64,000 nt of DNA from Hydnum rufescens UP504 (Eukaryota > Basidiomycota > Agaricomycetes > Cantharellales > Hydnaceae). Positions 48,568 to 60,940 of this stretch are shown here, one piece after another. A program made the translations under genes and the position numbers. The stretch spans positions 248,001 to 312,000 of the forward strand of contig MU128933.1 in NCBI GenBank assembly GCA_014904985.1. Reading direction: 5' to 3'. The notes below the pieces were generated by a model. It was not told the DNA's origin and did no database searches. It worked only from the letters and a program-made list of their open reading frames with translations. Each line of letters begins with the position of its first letter. Position 1 is the stretch's first letter.

Positions 48568-50535
48568 ATGCGCAGCTCCCCATTTCCTGGATCTGACTTG
48601 TCAAGGCCCCGCGCTGAATGCTCCTCTCCCCTCTCCTTGTCCGTCTCGCGAGATTCACCATACCCATCTGCATCTCCACCCGTCCACTCCAACGACGTCT
48701 TTAGCGAAATGGAGACAGACCCACTATCCCCCGCTGCGTTATTCCTTGCCTCATTCTCTCCACCTCATGCGAATGCAATGTCGCCTATATACCCTCTAAC
48801 TGATGCCAATCCCCCCGAATTATCCATGTCCCCCGCCGCTCAGTTCCTGTCATCCTATGTCCCGCTTGCTCCCCCTACCCCTGCAGAGTTGGTGGAATCG
48901 GCTGGCTATCGACTCGGCACCTTCGTCGCGAGCGGTACTTTCGGTCACGTCTACTTGGCGACCTCGGTCGCGACCTCAGCCACCGTTGCTGTGAAGATCA
49001 TAAATCGATCCAAGATGGCACAGATCTCCAGCTCTGCACTCCGTTGCCTCGAAAATGAGGAAGCAATTTGGGGATCGCTTAACCATGAGCACATTTTACC
49101 GCTGTTTTCCTGTCGACATTTGGAGGATACCACGCTCTTCTTCATGTTGTATTGCCCAGAAGGAGATTTGCTGGAGATATTGTCTAAGGAGCGTGCCAGA
49201 GGTCGAAGAGGTCTTGAGCCCGATGTGGTTAGGGCCCTCTTCCTCCAGATTGCCCGAGGAGTGGCGTATTTGCACGATACGATGAAAATCGTACATCGTG
49301 ATCTAAAACTCGAGAACATCCTCATTGATGATAGTGGCGAGGCGAGAATAGCTGATTTCGGCTTCGCTCACCAAATGCATGCATCCCCCAACCCGGGGGA
49401 AAGCGAGGCTAACAATGAAGCGCCCTCCACACACCCCTCGACTTTACATCTTTCTCTCCGCCGCCCCCACCCTCCCCCTCGCGTTCGTCAGGCCAGTTTT
49501 GCCCAACCGCAACCGCAACCATCCTCGCCCGACGTTGAAGACGATTCGCACATGTGCGGGTCTCTTCCTTATGCATCTCCAGAAATCCTGCGCCGATCCT
49601 TTACAAGACGTGAGATTCGACCTGCTCAAGACATTTGGGCTCTCGGATGCATCTTGCATGCGCTTCTCACTGGACTGCTGCCCTTCAATGACTCATTTGA
49701 GCCTCGGCTCCAGATGAAAATCATGAAGGGCGCCTGGGAACAGGACAGTACTGCATCATCCGAGGATAAAGCCTTTTTGCGCGGGTGCCTCAACACGTCC
49801 GCGGATGAGAGATGGTCAATCTCTGAAGTGATTGAAAACGCTCATCAAGTCGGCACGACTGAATGTCAGCAACCTCCCCACGATCACCTTGTTGAGCGCG
49901 CTTCATCCTCTTCTTGGTCACGATCTCGTTTGCAGCACGCCGTCCATTCCGCAGAATTCGACGATTCAGATATGACTTCTCGTAGTAGCCACGGCTGGTC
50001 AAGATCTAAATCCCGAACGAGATCAAGCGCTGTTGCGCATCCTTCGACCCGGGGAGCCATCCCCTTCAATAATTCACCATTCCTTGCGGAGTTGGCGAAG
50101 GTTGCTCATCTTCCGCGACGGTCGCTTCGAGCTTTGTCATCCGTATCTCGAGGCGGCTCTGAGGATGCGATTCACACCCCTCCTGATGGAGATGATTTAC
50201 TGCTATTTGGAAGTCGGGGAAGACGTCGGAGTGTCAGTGGCGGAAGTGGTGATGCCGAGCGTGATGTGTGGGTACGATCCCTGTCATCATCTCGACAAGT
50301 TGGTGTGGTGGAAGAAACTAGGTCTCGTAGCCGCGGAAGGGCTCCATACAAATTCGATCACGGTCCTCGAAATGCATTAGACGGCGGGGAAGTGGGCGCC
50401 CCAATCCTTCGAGACGATCCAGTTGTTTTTGATCCCCTTGCACCGATCTTGAATCCAGCAGACGACCTTGGATCCACAGGACACTCAGGTGGTAGTCTGA
50501 TGGTCGCTTTCGGACGTTATGTCGAGGATCTGTGA
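48568..50535 (+). CDS. intronless Ser/Thr protein kinase with long activation-loop insert
   Basis: A single exon of 655 residues. The N-terminal 110 residues are Ser/Pro-rich with SPAALFLASF and its near-repeat SPAAQFLSSY. The kinase domain covers about 113-430: ASGTFGHVYLA (Gly loop), Lys143 in VAVKIINR, HRDLKLEN at 243-250, DFG at 263-265, CGSLPYASPEIL at 330-341 and DIWALGCILHALLTGLLPF. These features place it near the CAMK/Nim1-like group. The stretch between DFG and CGS is about 64 residues, Pro/Ser/His/Gln-rich, whereas related kinases have about 15-20. All catalytic residues are present, so it should be active. The C-terminal 225 residues are Ser/Arg-rich (SRSRLQHAVHS, SRSKSRTRSS) and disordered. 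Substrate unknown. Confidence 0.9.
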   Translation: MRSSPFPGSDLSRPRAECSSPLSLSVSRDSPYPSASPPVHSNDVFSEMETDPLSPAALFLASFSPPHANAMSPIYPLTDANPPELSMSPAAQFLSSYVPLAPPTPAELVESAGYRLGTFVASGTFGHVYLATSVATSATVAVKIINRSKMAQISSSALRCLENEEAIWGSLNHEHILPLFSCRHLEDTTLFFMLYCPEGDLLEILSKERARGRRGLEPDVVRALFLQIARGVAYLHDTMKIVHRDLKLENILIDDSGEARIADFGFAHQMHASPNPGESEANNEAPSTHPSTLHLSLRRPHPPPRVRQASFAQPQPQPSSPDVEDDSHMCGSLPYASPEILRRSFTRREIRPAQDIWALGCILHALLTGLLPFNDSFEPRLQMKIMKGAWEQDSTASSEDKAFLRGCLNTSADERWSISEVIENAHQVGTTECQQPPHDHLVERASSSSWSRSRLQHAVHSAEFDDSDMTSRSSHGWSRSKSRTRSSAVAHPSTRGAIPFNNSPFLAELAKVAHLPRRSLRALSSVSRGGSEDAIHTPPDGDDLLLFGSRGRRRSVSGGSGDAERDVWVRSLSSSRQVGVVEETRSRSRGRAPYKFDHGPRNALDGGEVGAPILRDDPVVFDPLAPILNPADDLGSTGHSGGSLMVAFGRYVEDL

Positions 50536-53500
50536 AGATTCCTTCGAACGCATATCTATTTTTGCCGTTCATGTGTACATGTCCTCACGTCTCCCTCACG
50601 TTACATTTGCCTTGTGAATTCTCGGTGCCTCCCTATGCCTATCCATTGTGCAGAGCGCTGTACTGTACTTTCTCCGTTCTCAGTGCGTATTTGTACTAGT
50701 AAATCCAGACTTGTGGTTGTACACAAGCATATGTACTGGAATAATACCCCCCATTCCTGTCTTTGATATGTGCAAGGCAGCGAAGGAGGATATTAATATG
50801 TTAATTAGCGCGCTAGCGGATAGTGACTTTTGCTGCATCCCCATAAAGCCCTCACTTTGTACTGCAAAATTGTAGGGGGGAGACTTCCTATGCAGTAAAT
50901 GAACAAGGAGAAAGATTACCCAGCAGATAAAATTGCAAACATACTTGGCCCGATCGTCGACGCATGATGTGCCGGCGCTCCGCTGACTTGACTTGTTGCA
51001 AAGGCCTTGAGGTCCTTCGCCGGCCCGAAAACGGATATTTCGAGGAAATCCGAGAGGCGACAAGTAAATTTTATTGCTTTCATGGTCCCGCACGTCACAG
51101 AAACGCACAAACTATAGTTCTGGGCGAATTCCGGCAGATTAAGGTTGCTTTCCGAATTTCCTGGTCCGTGAAAATACACTATAATGAAGTATAAATTAAA
51201 AAAAGAGGGGATGGATATATAGAAGAATCATTTACAGTCGTAACGTCGATACGATACCTTTTCGCGGGCCCACACCGATCAGTCGTCAAGCAAAGTCGCC
51301 CCGATGATTATACCTGAGAACGTGGCTGCAACTTGATTATCCAAAGAGGCTGGGGGGGGATCCACCGTACCGGGGATCCTCCAGAGCCACGTAAATTGTT
51401 CGCAGATCACAGGAACTCAGTGTTACCGCAGTTTCCATGAAGGCTTTAATATTATGAGTGGATACAATGATCCCGTGCACATCCACTCACTAGTAGGACC
51501 GCGAGGATGCCCCCCGCCTTGACGCACGAAGGGACCGCCGGCCGTTTACGCGGCCAAAGGGCGAAGAGATGTGCCGACGGACGGGGTCCCGAAAGTAAAA
51601 AGTTTCCAGGCAGATAGTAGAAGCGCAGATCCAAGCAGAGCAAGCATATTTCGTCATGTCAGGCCTAGAGTCATGAGCAACTAGCACTGAACCCGGGACA
51701 TTGTATGCGTGCAACGATCTGTCCATGATGTTCATCCAGGCAATTGGATCTTGGGTCAGACCGGGTCCAATTGCGACCTTCCCCCCCGATCAGACCTGGG
51801 ATCTTCACCCTGAGACGTTGGATTCCAGGCAACCACTCCACTCCACAACTGGTGCGGTGGAAATGGAGTTGGACTTCCCACGGCTTCGGTTTCTACCGGA
51901 CCTTGAGATCCCACACTAATGCCATTATGTCAGCAACCTAGGAACCAAGTGTGGGAGCAGCCCGGGCCGTTTCCGGACCGTCATTACCAGGACATCATTG
52001 GCCTGATGCCCAGTGGGTTTTGCGAAAGATTCTAGAGAGTTCATGGCTGGACACATTACGAACTGGGCTGGCACTGTCCATTGGGGGAAGCTGGTCGTCA
52101 GCGTTATAACGTATGAACAATTTATGGAAAATTCCAATTGTGGAGCTGAGCTGGGATGAAAAGAGGCCGAGCACAGGATCTTGGTTGGGAAAAGGCCGAA
52201 AGGGCCTCGGTAGAGGGGGTGCCTGTCTGTCGGAGCCCACTTGAAGCAGATAATTGCAATCGGTTATGAAGGATCGAACGACCCCCATCAGAATCGCAGA
52301 CATCATTATGAATCAGCCCGCGATGAATGCGATTGCTACTGGATATGGGGAGCACAGTGAGGCTGTCCTGGATTTGAACTACGAGATTAAAAAGCTGTCA
52401 GGAGGTTTTGGGACACGCCACACAAATTCTGGCGATGTAGAAATAAAAGAACTCTCTACTGTATCTCCCCGCCTCTCTATGCGTCATTGAGAGGTGGGAT
52501 CGTACAACTTTGCTGAACTGTCCCTTTTCTAAATGCGGGCTGACTGCTCAGATATTAACGGAGCATAATGCCCTCCTTCAACCGAGAGTTGACAGCGCGT
52601 GTGAAACTGCTAAATGGGGAGGTCTCTGGCATATATGATTCCAAATGTCATTAATGGGAGACTTGACCAATTCCCCTCCAAAAGCGTCGCGGTCTGGTCT
52701 TGTGGTACCTGCAGCGTGCGAAGAAAGCGGCAAAACTCGGTCCCTTCTCGCTACGGCGCTCATTAACGCAATGATAATAATGTCTTGGACTTGGTATATT
52801 CTCCCATGAGATTATTATTATTTTCCAACGTGACCTATCTAGTGTCAATCGAGTACCTAGTCGAGCCCGATCCATAATCAGTGATTGCTTTATAGGATGG
52901 TGTTCCAAAATATTGAAGGCTACCAAAAGGTTTCTAGTACGTTATCCTATGCCGTGAGCCCATTTCCAAGAAAGCGGCTCGCTCGCTAAACGGGCCCTAC
53001 TTCTTTGACTCTTCGCAAATGGATTGCCATGACCGAAATATTGGAAAGCAAAATATAGCAATTGCCATCCCTTTGTTTGTGATGAAGATGGGGCGGTGAG
53101 AATTTTGCGGGGTGAATATGATAAATCTCGCCAAGAATGAGAGGGTTAGATATAGGTGGATGGCTTAATTCATGCCTTCCACCTTATTTTTATGTTGGTT
53201 TTCTCAGGCCTAACCCAATTTGTCCAAGCCACCCTCGCTCCGGAGCATCTCGTGGTCTTATCTGTATTCTTCTACCGAGACTCGGCTGCCGGAGTGGATG
53301 ATGTCTCGTGGATGATCTGCACCATATCAATTCCTGATCAAAATGTCATTCTTGTTCGGTTCACCAGACACTGGTCTATTCACACCTAGACTCGCACTCC
53401 TATGGCTATTCAAAGTACTTGATTTCCAGTTACGTCTCGCTCTTGAAATCCATCGTAAGGGTCCCTTTTGGCATGATATCGTGAAAATTTCACATGCATC

Positions 53501-54320
53501 TTTTTCACACTGTTGTCCTGGGTAGTCGGGCTGCTCACTTCTACTTACCAACGAGCAAAGCCCTCTTTTTGATCGAATTTTAGGCCCTCACCAAGATCAA
53601 ATGCGGTTGAAAGGTTCTTTGGGTTCTAGTATGGAATTAAAAGCATTAGAAACACCACTCACTCTTGTTGATAGCAAAAGTTGGAGAGCTAACATTCAAA
53701 AATTTTCTCTCACCAGGGTTGAGCAGCCCTGGCACCAAAAATTAGCTGAAAATGATGATGTTGACGCCTCACTAGCCTGGAATATTGTCATTGGTGGGTA
53801 TGCCCCGGTGAAGGTCACGAACAAACAACAACAAATCGGATTCAGGCCTCCGAATATAAAACAAAGGTACCACCGATGTATTGTTGGCATCATATGTGGT
53901 AACTCTGCAAAGGCAAAAATAGGTCCAAAGGATACCGGATCCAAAATAGGTGTCGAAATTAAATGACCACTAACCGGACCCGGTCGTGTGCATTCATGAT
54001 CGATTCCTGGTTCTAGTTTTGTACGCGCAGTACTGTGGGAAAGCTCAAGTGCTGGGGTGGGGAGGCCGTATATACGTAAAGGGAAGAAACAAGACCCGTT
54101 TGACCGCTTGTGGGGGTCCCTCACGTACCTGTGTTTGACTAAATTTTACGGGGTGATCGTTGCATTGTTTTCTCTTCGTAAACAAAGGAAAACAAGCAGC
54201 TCGTCTGGAGCGTCACTGAACACACGTGCTTCGTACAGCTTTGGTCACATTGGGCAAAGCGACTCCATTGACAGTAATCCCGGATCCAAATGTCAGCTCT
54301 AGGACTCCCACGGGAGAGTA
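50536..54320. other. 3.8-kb gene-poor stretch
   Basis: No gene could be recognised. All open frames are short (up to 142 codons), overlap on both strands and lack motifs. GC falls noticeably between about 52,500 and 54,300. I see no terminal repeats, reverse transcriptase, transposase or tRNA gene. It could be a decayed mobile element or gene relic, or a long non-coding region upstream of the L2HGDH gene. Confidence 0.45.
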
Positions 54321-55895
54321 ATGGCGATGCTTAGGCCTGCAGTCGCGGCTCTCAATGCCAGCGGTCAGTATTCGTTCAGGGCACCGTCGATATCCTTAGA
54401 CCATCTAGTCGTTGGGTGTGTGATATCAGGATTTACACGCTTTTGGTAAAGAGCCTAAAGCAGACGACCCCTAGTGGAGGTGTGGTCGGGTTGGCCATTA
54501 CTCGGCAGCTCGCCAGGTTGTATCCCAAGGCGTCTACGATTCTCGTTGAGCGACACGGCTCGGTAGGACAGGAGACAAGGTCAGGGTTCTTTTCTCACCT
54601 TATCTTCTTTGTAGAGACTGACGAGGTGAATGGTGGCAGTTCGCGCAACTCTGAGGTGATCCACGCAGGTTGGCTTTCGCCCCGCTTTTCTATCGTCATC
54701 ATAGTTCAAGGGTGGCAACTTTGACTTCTCTTCTCTCTAGGACTCTATTTCCCTCGGAACTCGCTGAAAACACGTTTATGTATCAAAGGACGGGAGCTAT
54801 TGTACGAATACTGCGGCAGGCATGGTGTTCCTCACCGACGCATCGGAAAACTTGTCGTCGCGCAGCAACACCAATTGGATAAATTGGCGGCCCTTTACGC
54901 TCACACGCAGAGCTTAGGCGCAGAGGCTGGAGCCGCGGCCTCTGACGTGACCACAAGTTCTGGTGGGCATGAGGTGGATTATCCATTAACGATGGCCCCG
55001 CCCACGCGTCTGTTAAGCGGGGAAGAAGCACGGCACTTGGAGCCCGATCTGTCACCATCAATTGCCGGAGCGGTCTTGAGTTCTTCTACAGGGATTATCG
55101 ATTCCCATGCCCTAATGCAGTCGTTGGAAAAGGAAATCGGGGAGAGCGAGGGTGCCGATATAGCCTTGAACACGCGAGTCGTGCGTGTAGACCGCGGTAA
55201 GGACGGCTGGGTCGTCCAATTCGTCACCTCGGGCACCGACGGGGGCCCGACGACGGCGACGACGACTGACGCCGTTCATGTTCGCACCCTAATCAATTCT
55301 TCGGGGTTGTCAGCGAACCTGATCCTCAACAGCATCTTCCCGGAAAGGCGGGTAGGAATGTATTTTGCTCGGGGGATGTACGTGGGATATAGCGGGAAGG
55401 CGGGCGTGTCTCGCGTGAGACGATTGATCTATCCAGTTCCGGATGAAGGAAAACATGGATTTCCGTCCCTTGGAACGCATCTGACGATGGATTTGGGCAA
55501 TCAAATCCGGTTTGGGCCCGATTTAGATTGGCTTCCTGCGGAGGCGGGGGAGGAGGGGAGGTGGGAACGATGGGTGGAGCCTAGAATGACCGAAGAACGA
55601 CTTGACGCGATGTACGAAAGCATCACGACGTATTTGGCTGGGGTGGAGAAGGCAAGGTTACGGCCTGATTATGTTGGCATCCGACCCAAGCTGGTTGGGC
55701 CGAAGGGGGGTTTCCAGGATTTTGTCATCCGGGTAGATCGGGAGGGTGCGGGTCGGATGGTGAGTCTCCTAGGTGAGCGGCAAACTCCGGAACACGCAAC
55801 ACTGAGGCGCTAACGTCTAAGCGCCAGGAATTGAAAGCCCAGGACTGACGAGCTGCCTGGCGCTTGCCGAAACGGTTGGTCGTTACGGCACGTGA
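54321..55895 (+). CDS. L2HGDH: L-2-hydroxyglutarate dehydrogenase, mitochondrial FAD enzyme
   Basis: Oxidises L-2-hydroxyglutarate to 2-oxoglutarate; a metabolite-repair enzyme. Five exons (54321-54415, 54475-54579, 54640-54668, 54741-55772, 55828-55895) give 442 residues. The N-terminus (MAMLRPAVAALNASGQYSFR) fits a mitochondrial presequence. The FAD-binding Rossmann motif HLVVGGGVVGLAITRQLA leads to ILVERHGSVGQETSSRNSEV, IHAGLYFPRNSLKTRLCIKG and RIGKLVVA. Later come TGIIDSHALMQSLEKE, LINSSGL, RGMYVGYSGK, RLIYPVPDEGKHGFPSLGTH, LTMDLGNQIRFGPD and the C-terminal GIESPGLTSCLALAETVGRY, all typical. One exon is only 29 nt. Confidence 0.93.
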
Positions 55896-56177
55896 TTCAG
55901 GGTTGGGAGAATAACCGTGGGACCATTTAAATATGAATGTACATTGAGTAGTGGAGGCTGATGCCATACAAGTGGGGTAAATTGCATCACGTGAGATGCG
56001 TTCATATCGCGGAATCAATTGACCGTTGGTTCCGGAGAAACCCGCTCAATCTGTGGGTTTTTTGATTTTAATGTAAAATTTTTATTCCCAGATGAAAGCT
56101 CAATTCATTCCTGCGTTCCGTGGTTTTGGGCATGGCGCTCTTAAACAATTCCACTTCTTTCACTCGCCTCTCCACAA

Positions 56178-59050
56178 ATGCTCCCAACCAACAGAAAGCG
56201 ACCTCGGGGCACCGACAACGCCGCTGACAACACTAGCGGCGGCGACATCTGTAGCGATGACAATAGTGACGCCTGCGACGGTGGGAGCAGCAACGACTTC
56301 GGCAACGGCCTCGTTGACAGCCAATGTAGGTCTTAGCGTGCTTCCTTGTCGCGCCCATGCTCACGCTTCTCCCCTCCCCTCCGCCCTTCTCAGCCTCGCG
56401 GAGACGATTGAGCACGTCGCTGGCGTCGCCCACCGCCAGGAAATCGATTACCGGGATGACCGGGATGAGCCCGCTCACCTCGGCGTCAGCTGGCTTATCC
56501 CAGGCGAGCCCCTCCAACCCATCGCACTCATCTGTCAGTAGCGGCCGACGGCGATCTCCTAGACCCCATAAGCTCGACGCTTCTGCGGTCCGATCGCGTT
56601 CTAGCTATCCTAACCACCGTGTCATCCACGTTCCTCCTTACCACACTCCTCCCACTTCCTCTCCTCTTCCTCCTTGTCCACGACCCATGCTCACCCCCAT
56701 CCCCACCACCTTTCCCACCCTCCCCTCGCCATCACCCTCACTCCCCTCCACCGCACCACCTAGAGTCCAACTGCCTGCTAAATCGACCTTCTTCCCTGCG
56801 GCTGTCCCACCCATCCGCCGCGAAACTCTCAGGGAACTCGATCTTGAGGCTATCCTGGGGAATGTCCAACTGCGTACGTTTTCCCTTTCCCTTTCCCACA
56901 CCTACACACCCTCCAAAATTCTTTTTTTCAAACTTGCCCTCATCTAGGCCATGATCTCTTGTTCGATTCGGGTTTGCAATTTCGGCCGACCACCTGTCGC
57001 AGGAAACGTCAGGCCGCCGATCGCTACTGGCTGGCCATCCGACGCGAGCTCGAGTCGGGCTGCACCTGCACTACCTTCGACATGGACGATCGCGTGCTGG
57101 AATGCGTCTGCCACACTCCACAACACCCGCAACGAGGGCACAGCGTGCGTACAAGGTGGCCCACAGCCGACCACTCAAAAGGTTCTTCCCTTACAAACAA
57201 TCTACTTCCTTCAAGGATTCCTGCTCTCATCACCGAGCTTCGGGAAGTTATGCTTTCCGTAATGTCTCCTAGTCCCATTCCGCCACCCGTCCATTATTCT
57301 AATTCTCCCACCCTTCCTGAGTCTCCATCCGATGCGTTCGTCACCAAGGCCATGAAAACCAGTCGCGCTATTGCATCCAAAGGACAGTCATCCCCCTCGA
57401 CTCCTTTATCTCCTACAGCAACCGATGCTCCAGACTCCCCTTCCCCCCCAGCTCCCGCCGTCCCAGATCCGTTCGCATTCGATACGCCGTTACCTCCCCA
57501 GGCCAAGCGCTTCCCTGTCATCTATCCTGAGCTTTCCTCACAGACTCTCCATCAGCACACTCAACTTCGCGCGGTCCTCGATGTTGAGCTCATTGTCCAA
57601 CAGATCGTTCATGGTGTCTTCGACCCTGTGGGTTTAATCCGATACATCGGTCATATTATCAAGTTCCATTGTGCACCTATGCGAGACATCCTAGTAAGCG
57701 AAATGGTCGAACTTGCGCAGAGTTCGCTCCCGGGCTCCGATCCGGCACGGCCCGACCTACACAGGGTCGTTCAGGCCTTTCGTCGGTGTTTTGATCTCCT
57801 TGAACTTATGAAACTTGTTTGTCCAGTATTTGTTCGTGCGAAGTGATCTTGATTGCTCATACCGCCTCTAGGACATTGCCAATCATCAGCTGCAAAATTT
57901 ACGACCATACCTCAATCGTACCGCTGTGAATTGCGAACTTGATGCGTTACATGAGCGACTGTCCGTTAAACTGATCACACTCGATGGGACCAGACGGTGG
58001 ATATCAAAACACTACAAAAATGTGACGTCTGCTTCGTCTGCCATCGGCCAGGATGAGTGGCAACTGCGGGCTTCAAAGACATTATCTCTCGATCGCGCTA
58101 TCTGTGAGGGCATCATCGACCTGGTATTCGACCCCCCTCCGTGCTCTTCGGTTGTCGCGGCTACTTTTGCTGAGCAACTCTTCCTTCCTCCTCCCTCGCC
58201 AACATCCCAACCTTCCCCAACCCATCTACACCATCACCACCAACAACCCCAACAAGCACCCAAGACTTCTGCTCCAGGATATCCAGAAACACTCTGGCTT
58301 GATCAGACACGTCTCAGCATCTTAAGTACTGACGCTGCAGACCTGACTGCACTCTATATGATGCTTCTTCTCTATCGTCAGGTCGCCCATCTCTCATCCA
58401 CTTATCCTCGTATCCAGGAGTGGGAGTTGGAGCGTGTGAAACGGGAAATTTGGGAGTTGGGTCCTGACAGACTGGGATGGCACTTTTTCAAAGGCGGGAT
58501 AGGTGCTGTTAGTGTTGGTGATGAGGAAGAGCAGCACGCTGCGTGGGAACGTGGTGTCCGCGATATCACACTTCAGCTCGCCGTGCGTGCTCAAGAGACG
58601 GCTTCGGGGGTCAATTCAAGTGTGGCTACGGAGCCTTGTAATAGCAGCAGTGACGAGGACGAAGGACCAAAACGAAGCCGTGGACGGAACGCAGCAAACC
58701 CACCGGATGCCTCCATGTTGCAACTTGTGGAAGGATGGATGCATACGCATCTGCAGAACGGATCGGGTTTGCACCAATTGATGAAGACCAAGTTGCGTAG
58801 GGCGTTGTTGGACGTCGTTCGGATGACGCTGTATACACCCCTAGCGGATGTGCCATTTCCACCGCAAAATCAGTCCCAATCTCAGACGCAACGGGCACGG
58901 GCAACGATGCCGCGTCTTCCCCCTGGAAACGGCCTAGAACCCTTGATGCCTGAGATCCAGCATCTCGGCGAGCGGATAGCGAAACTTGTGGCCTTCCACT
59001 CGCGGGTATATCATCTCGTGTACGAGGCCTCAGGGTTCATTATGGACTGA
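56178..59050 (+). CDS. T-complex 11 (Tcp11/Sok1) domain protein
   Basis: Tcp11-domain proteins of fungi include yeast Sok1, linked to cAMP/PKA signalling; the biochemical role is unknown. Four exons (56178-56325, 56394-56873, 56948-57816, 57872-59050) give 891 residues. The N-terminal region is Asp/Asn/Gly-rich then Pro/Ser-rich with many S/T-P sites. The domain begins around RETLRELDLEAILGNVQLRH and includes SRIPALITELREVMLSV, DVELIVQQIVHGVFDPVGLI, RYIGHIIKFHCAPMRDILV, VVQAFRRCFDLLELMKL and the C-terminal HLGERIAKLVAFHSRVYHLV. Exon 3 is read straight through. Two very short introns (57106-57143 and 57182-57215) could be removed together without losing frame, so that part of the protein is uncertain. 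Confidence 0.88.
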
Positions 59051-60759
59051 ACTAGGACGATCGATGGCTTTCTCTGCTTCGGTCGTTTATCCCCTTCAGT
59101 GTGGCTGGGTTGGGGAATACTCCCCTGTGGCATCACCCTTACTGTTTTCTGCATTACCTCGTGCGTGCGCGAGTTAATTACATTATCCTCTTTTTTGGTG
59201 AGTTGGGTTCGAACGCTGGGTCTTCTACCCGTAGTGTTTCGCCTTGTTCGCGCAATCTTTGCGATGAATTCATATCGCATTTCGTTCTTCCCTCATGATT
59301 TTTCTCTTTTCATTTGGTGTTGTTTTTCATTTCCCAACATGATCAATGATCATGGTTGTGGTCTCTTTGGACTACCTCGTGGTTTCCGCACATCATACAT
59401 GCCTGTGCTTCCACGCATATTACCCCTCTGGCCTAAGCACTTCACCTGCGTTTGCAAGTTCGAAGAACACATTTCGTAATACCAACATGCATGCTCATAT
59501 CATCTTTCATCCATCTATGTCTTCCTATGTCCTCATTCCCCGTTTCTTAATCTGTGACCACTCCACTGCTTTGCTTGTTTGTTTAGTCATTGATGTGCGC
59601 TTCTGGTCGTGAAGTTTTACGGCTCTCATTGCTGCTCCCCCCCCCTCTCCCCTTTCGCACTGCTCTATCGTACGGATTAGTATTTGAACGCTCAGGTTCA
59701 CCCTCTACTTTCCCAATGCACTTATTCGAATTCATTTCCTAGATGCATATGTACCCGATCTCATGGTAAAGGAGCTGGTTTTCGGATCTCCAGTACTCCC
59801 TTTAGCTTCATAGCTTCATAGATAATAGTATGAATCAAACTAATCTCGACGTCGGAGATGGAAAACGTGCCGCAAAATTAAAATACAGGTCCTCCCGCTG
59901 GTGTGCGCCTTTTTCAGGCTTCTCCGATCCATCTTGGTCTCCGTCCCCCCTTTAATTCTTTAATTTCTAAAATTTCCCATGCCCAAGCAAGCAAGCAGGG
60001 GGGGGGTTCCTTGCCATATCTCCGTCGCATCGGATCTTTGTTTCAATTTTTTCTATCCTCCACCTAGTGTTATTATCTTCACATTCCCTATCGTGTCGCG
60101 TCATGGGGGCAAATGATGAGCGTAATGGGCATTGGGTGGGCAAGTAATTCCGGAGGTTTACTGGGCGAAATATCGGAGGAGCGTGCCAAGGAAATTACCC
60201 CGCACGGCCTGGGATTTTTCCGCGATAAGAAGCGCCCTTTTTGTGCAGCGTTTTCCTATGGAATTTCTAGCCCACTCTCTCCTCATACTCACATCCCTCA
60301 CATCCCTCATATCGCTTAACTGCATCGATTGGTGGTTCGGCTACAGGCAGTGCAGGGGTGGGACTGGCTCGTCCCATGGTGCGGGCCACAGGGCTGCTCT
60401 AGAGCGTAGTAGAGTACGAAAAAGGCATGTTGGGGAGTCCAGGCTCCAAGCTCCGATCCATTCAATTATGAACTGAAATTTGACCGTTCTCTTTTTGCGC
60501 TGTGGCCTGGCCCCCTCTCTCCCGCGAACCCTAGCCGGTGTTTTTTTTTTTTTGAGATGTCATTGTCACAAGGGATTTTTCTCGCGAAGCATGGCATAAT
60601 GTCGGTAGTTACTCGTGCGTATCGGATGTTCCGCCCACCTCCCACCCGTGTTCCGCTGTCCCGATGTCTTCATGGGAGGGTGTGCTCATGATGAGCGGTG
60701 GTTTGGTGAATGGGGGCAGCCTTTTGCGTAAAAAAAAATGGAGGGCAAACGACGATGAT

Positions 60760-60785
60760 CTCTCTCTCTCTCTCTCTCTCTCTCC
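60760..60785. repeat. (CT)n microsatellite
   Basis: About 13 uninterrupted CT units. A second tract of the same kind lies at 62507-62523. Confidence 0.9.
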
Positions 60786-60900
60786 CACCACAAAGAGGTC
60801 CCTGCATAGCCTCGCCCTAAGCCTTCCGTTCCGGATATGCACCACCGCCGCCCGAGGACACGCCGCCGCGGCTCTCTCCCGAGTATGTGCCGGCTTCATT

Positions 60901-60940
60901 CCGTACTCTCCCGCACTCTCCCGCGCTCTCCCGCGCTCTT
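60901..60940. repeat. tandem decamer repeat, 4 copies
   Basis: Four consecutive 10-bp units: ccgtactctc, ccgcactctc, ccgcgctctc, ccgcgctctt. They form a short GC/CT-rich minisatellite in the gene-free stretch. Confidence 0.85.

Noticed and set aside
52355..52400. tRNA T-loop-like sequence (GTTCAAATCC on the minus strand)
   Set aside because: The flanking bases do not form a T-stem and no acceptor or anticodon arm follows.
53601..53966. 121-codon open frame in the AT-rich stretch
   Set aside because: No recognisable domain or transposon motif, and isolated without exons around it.
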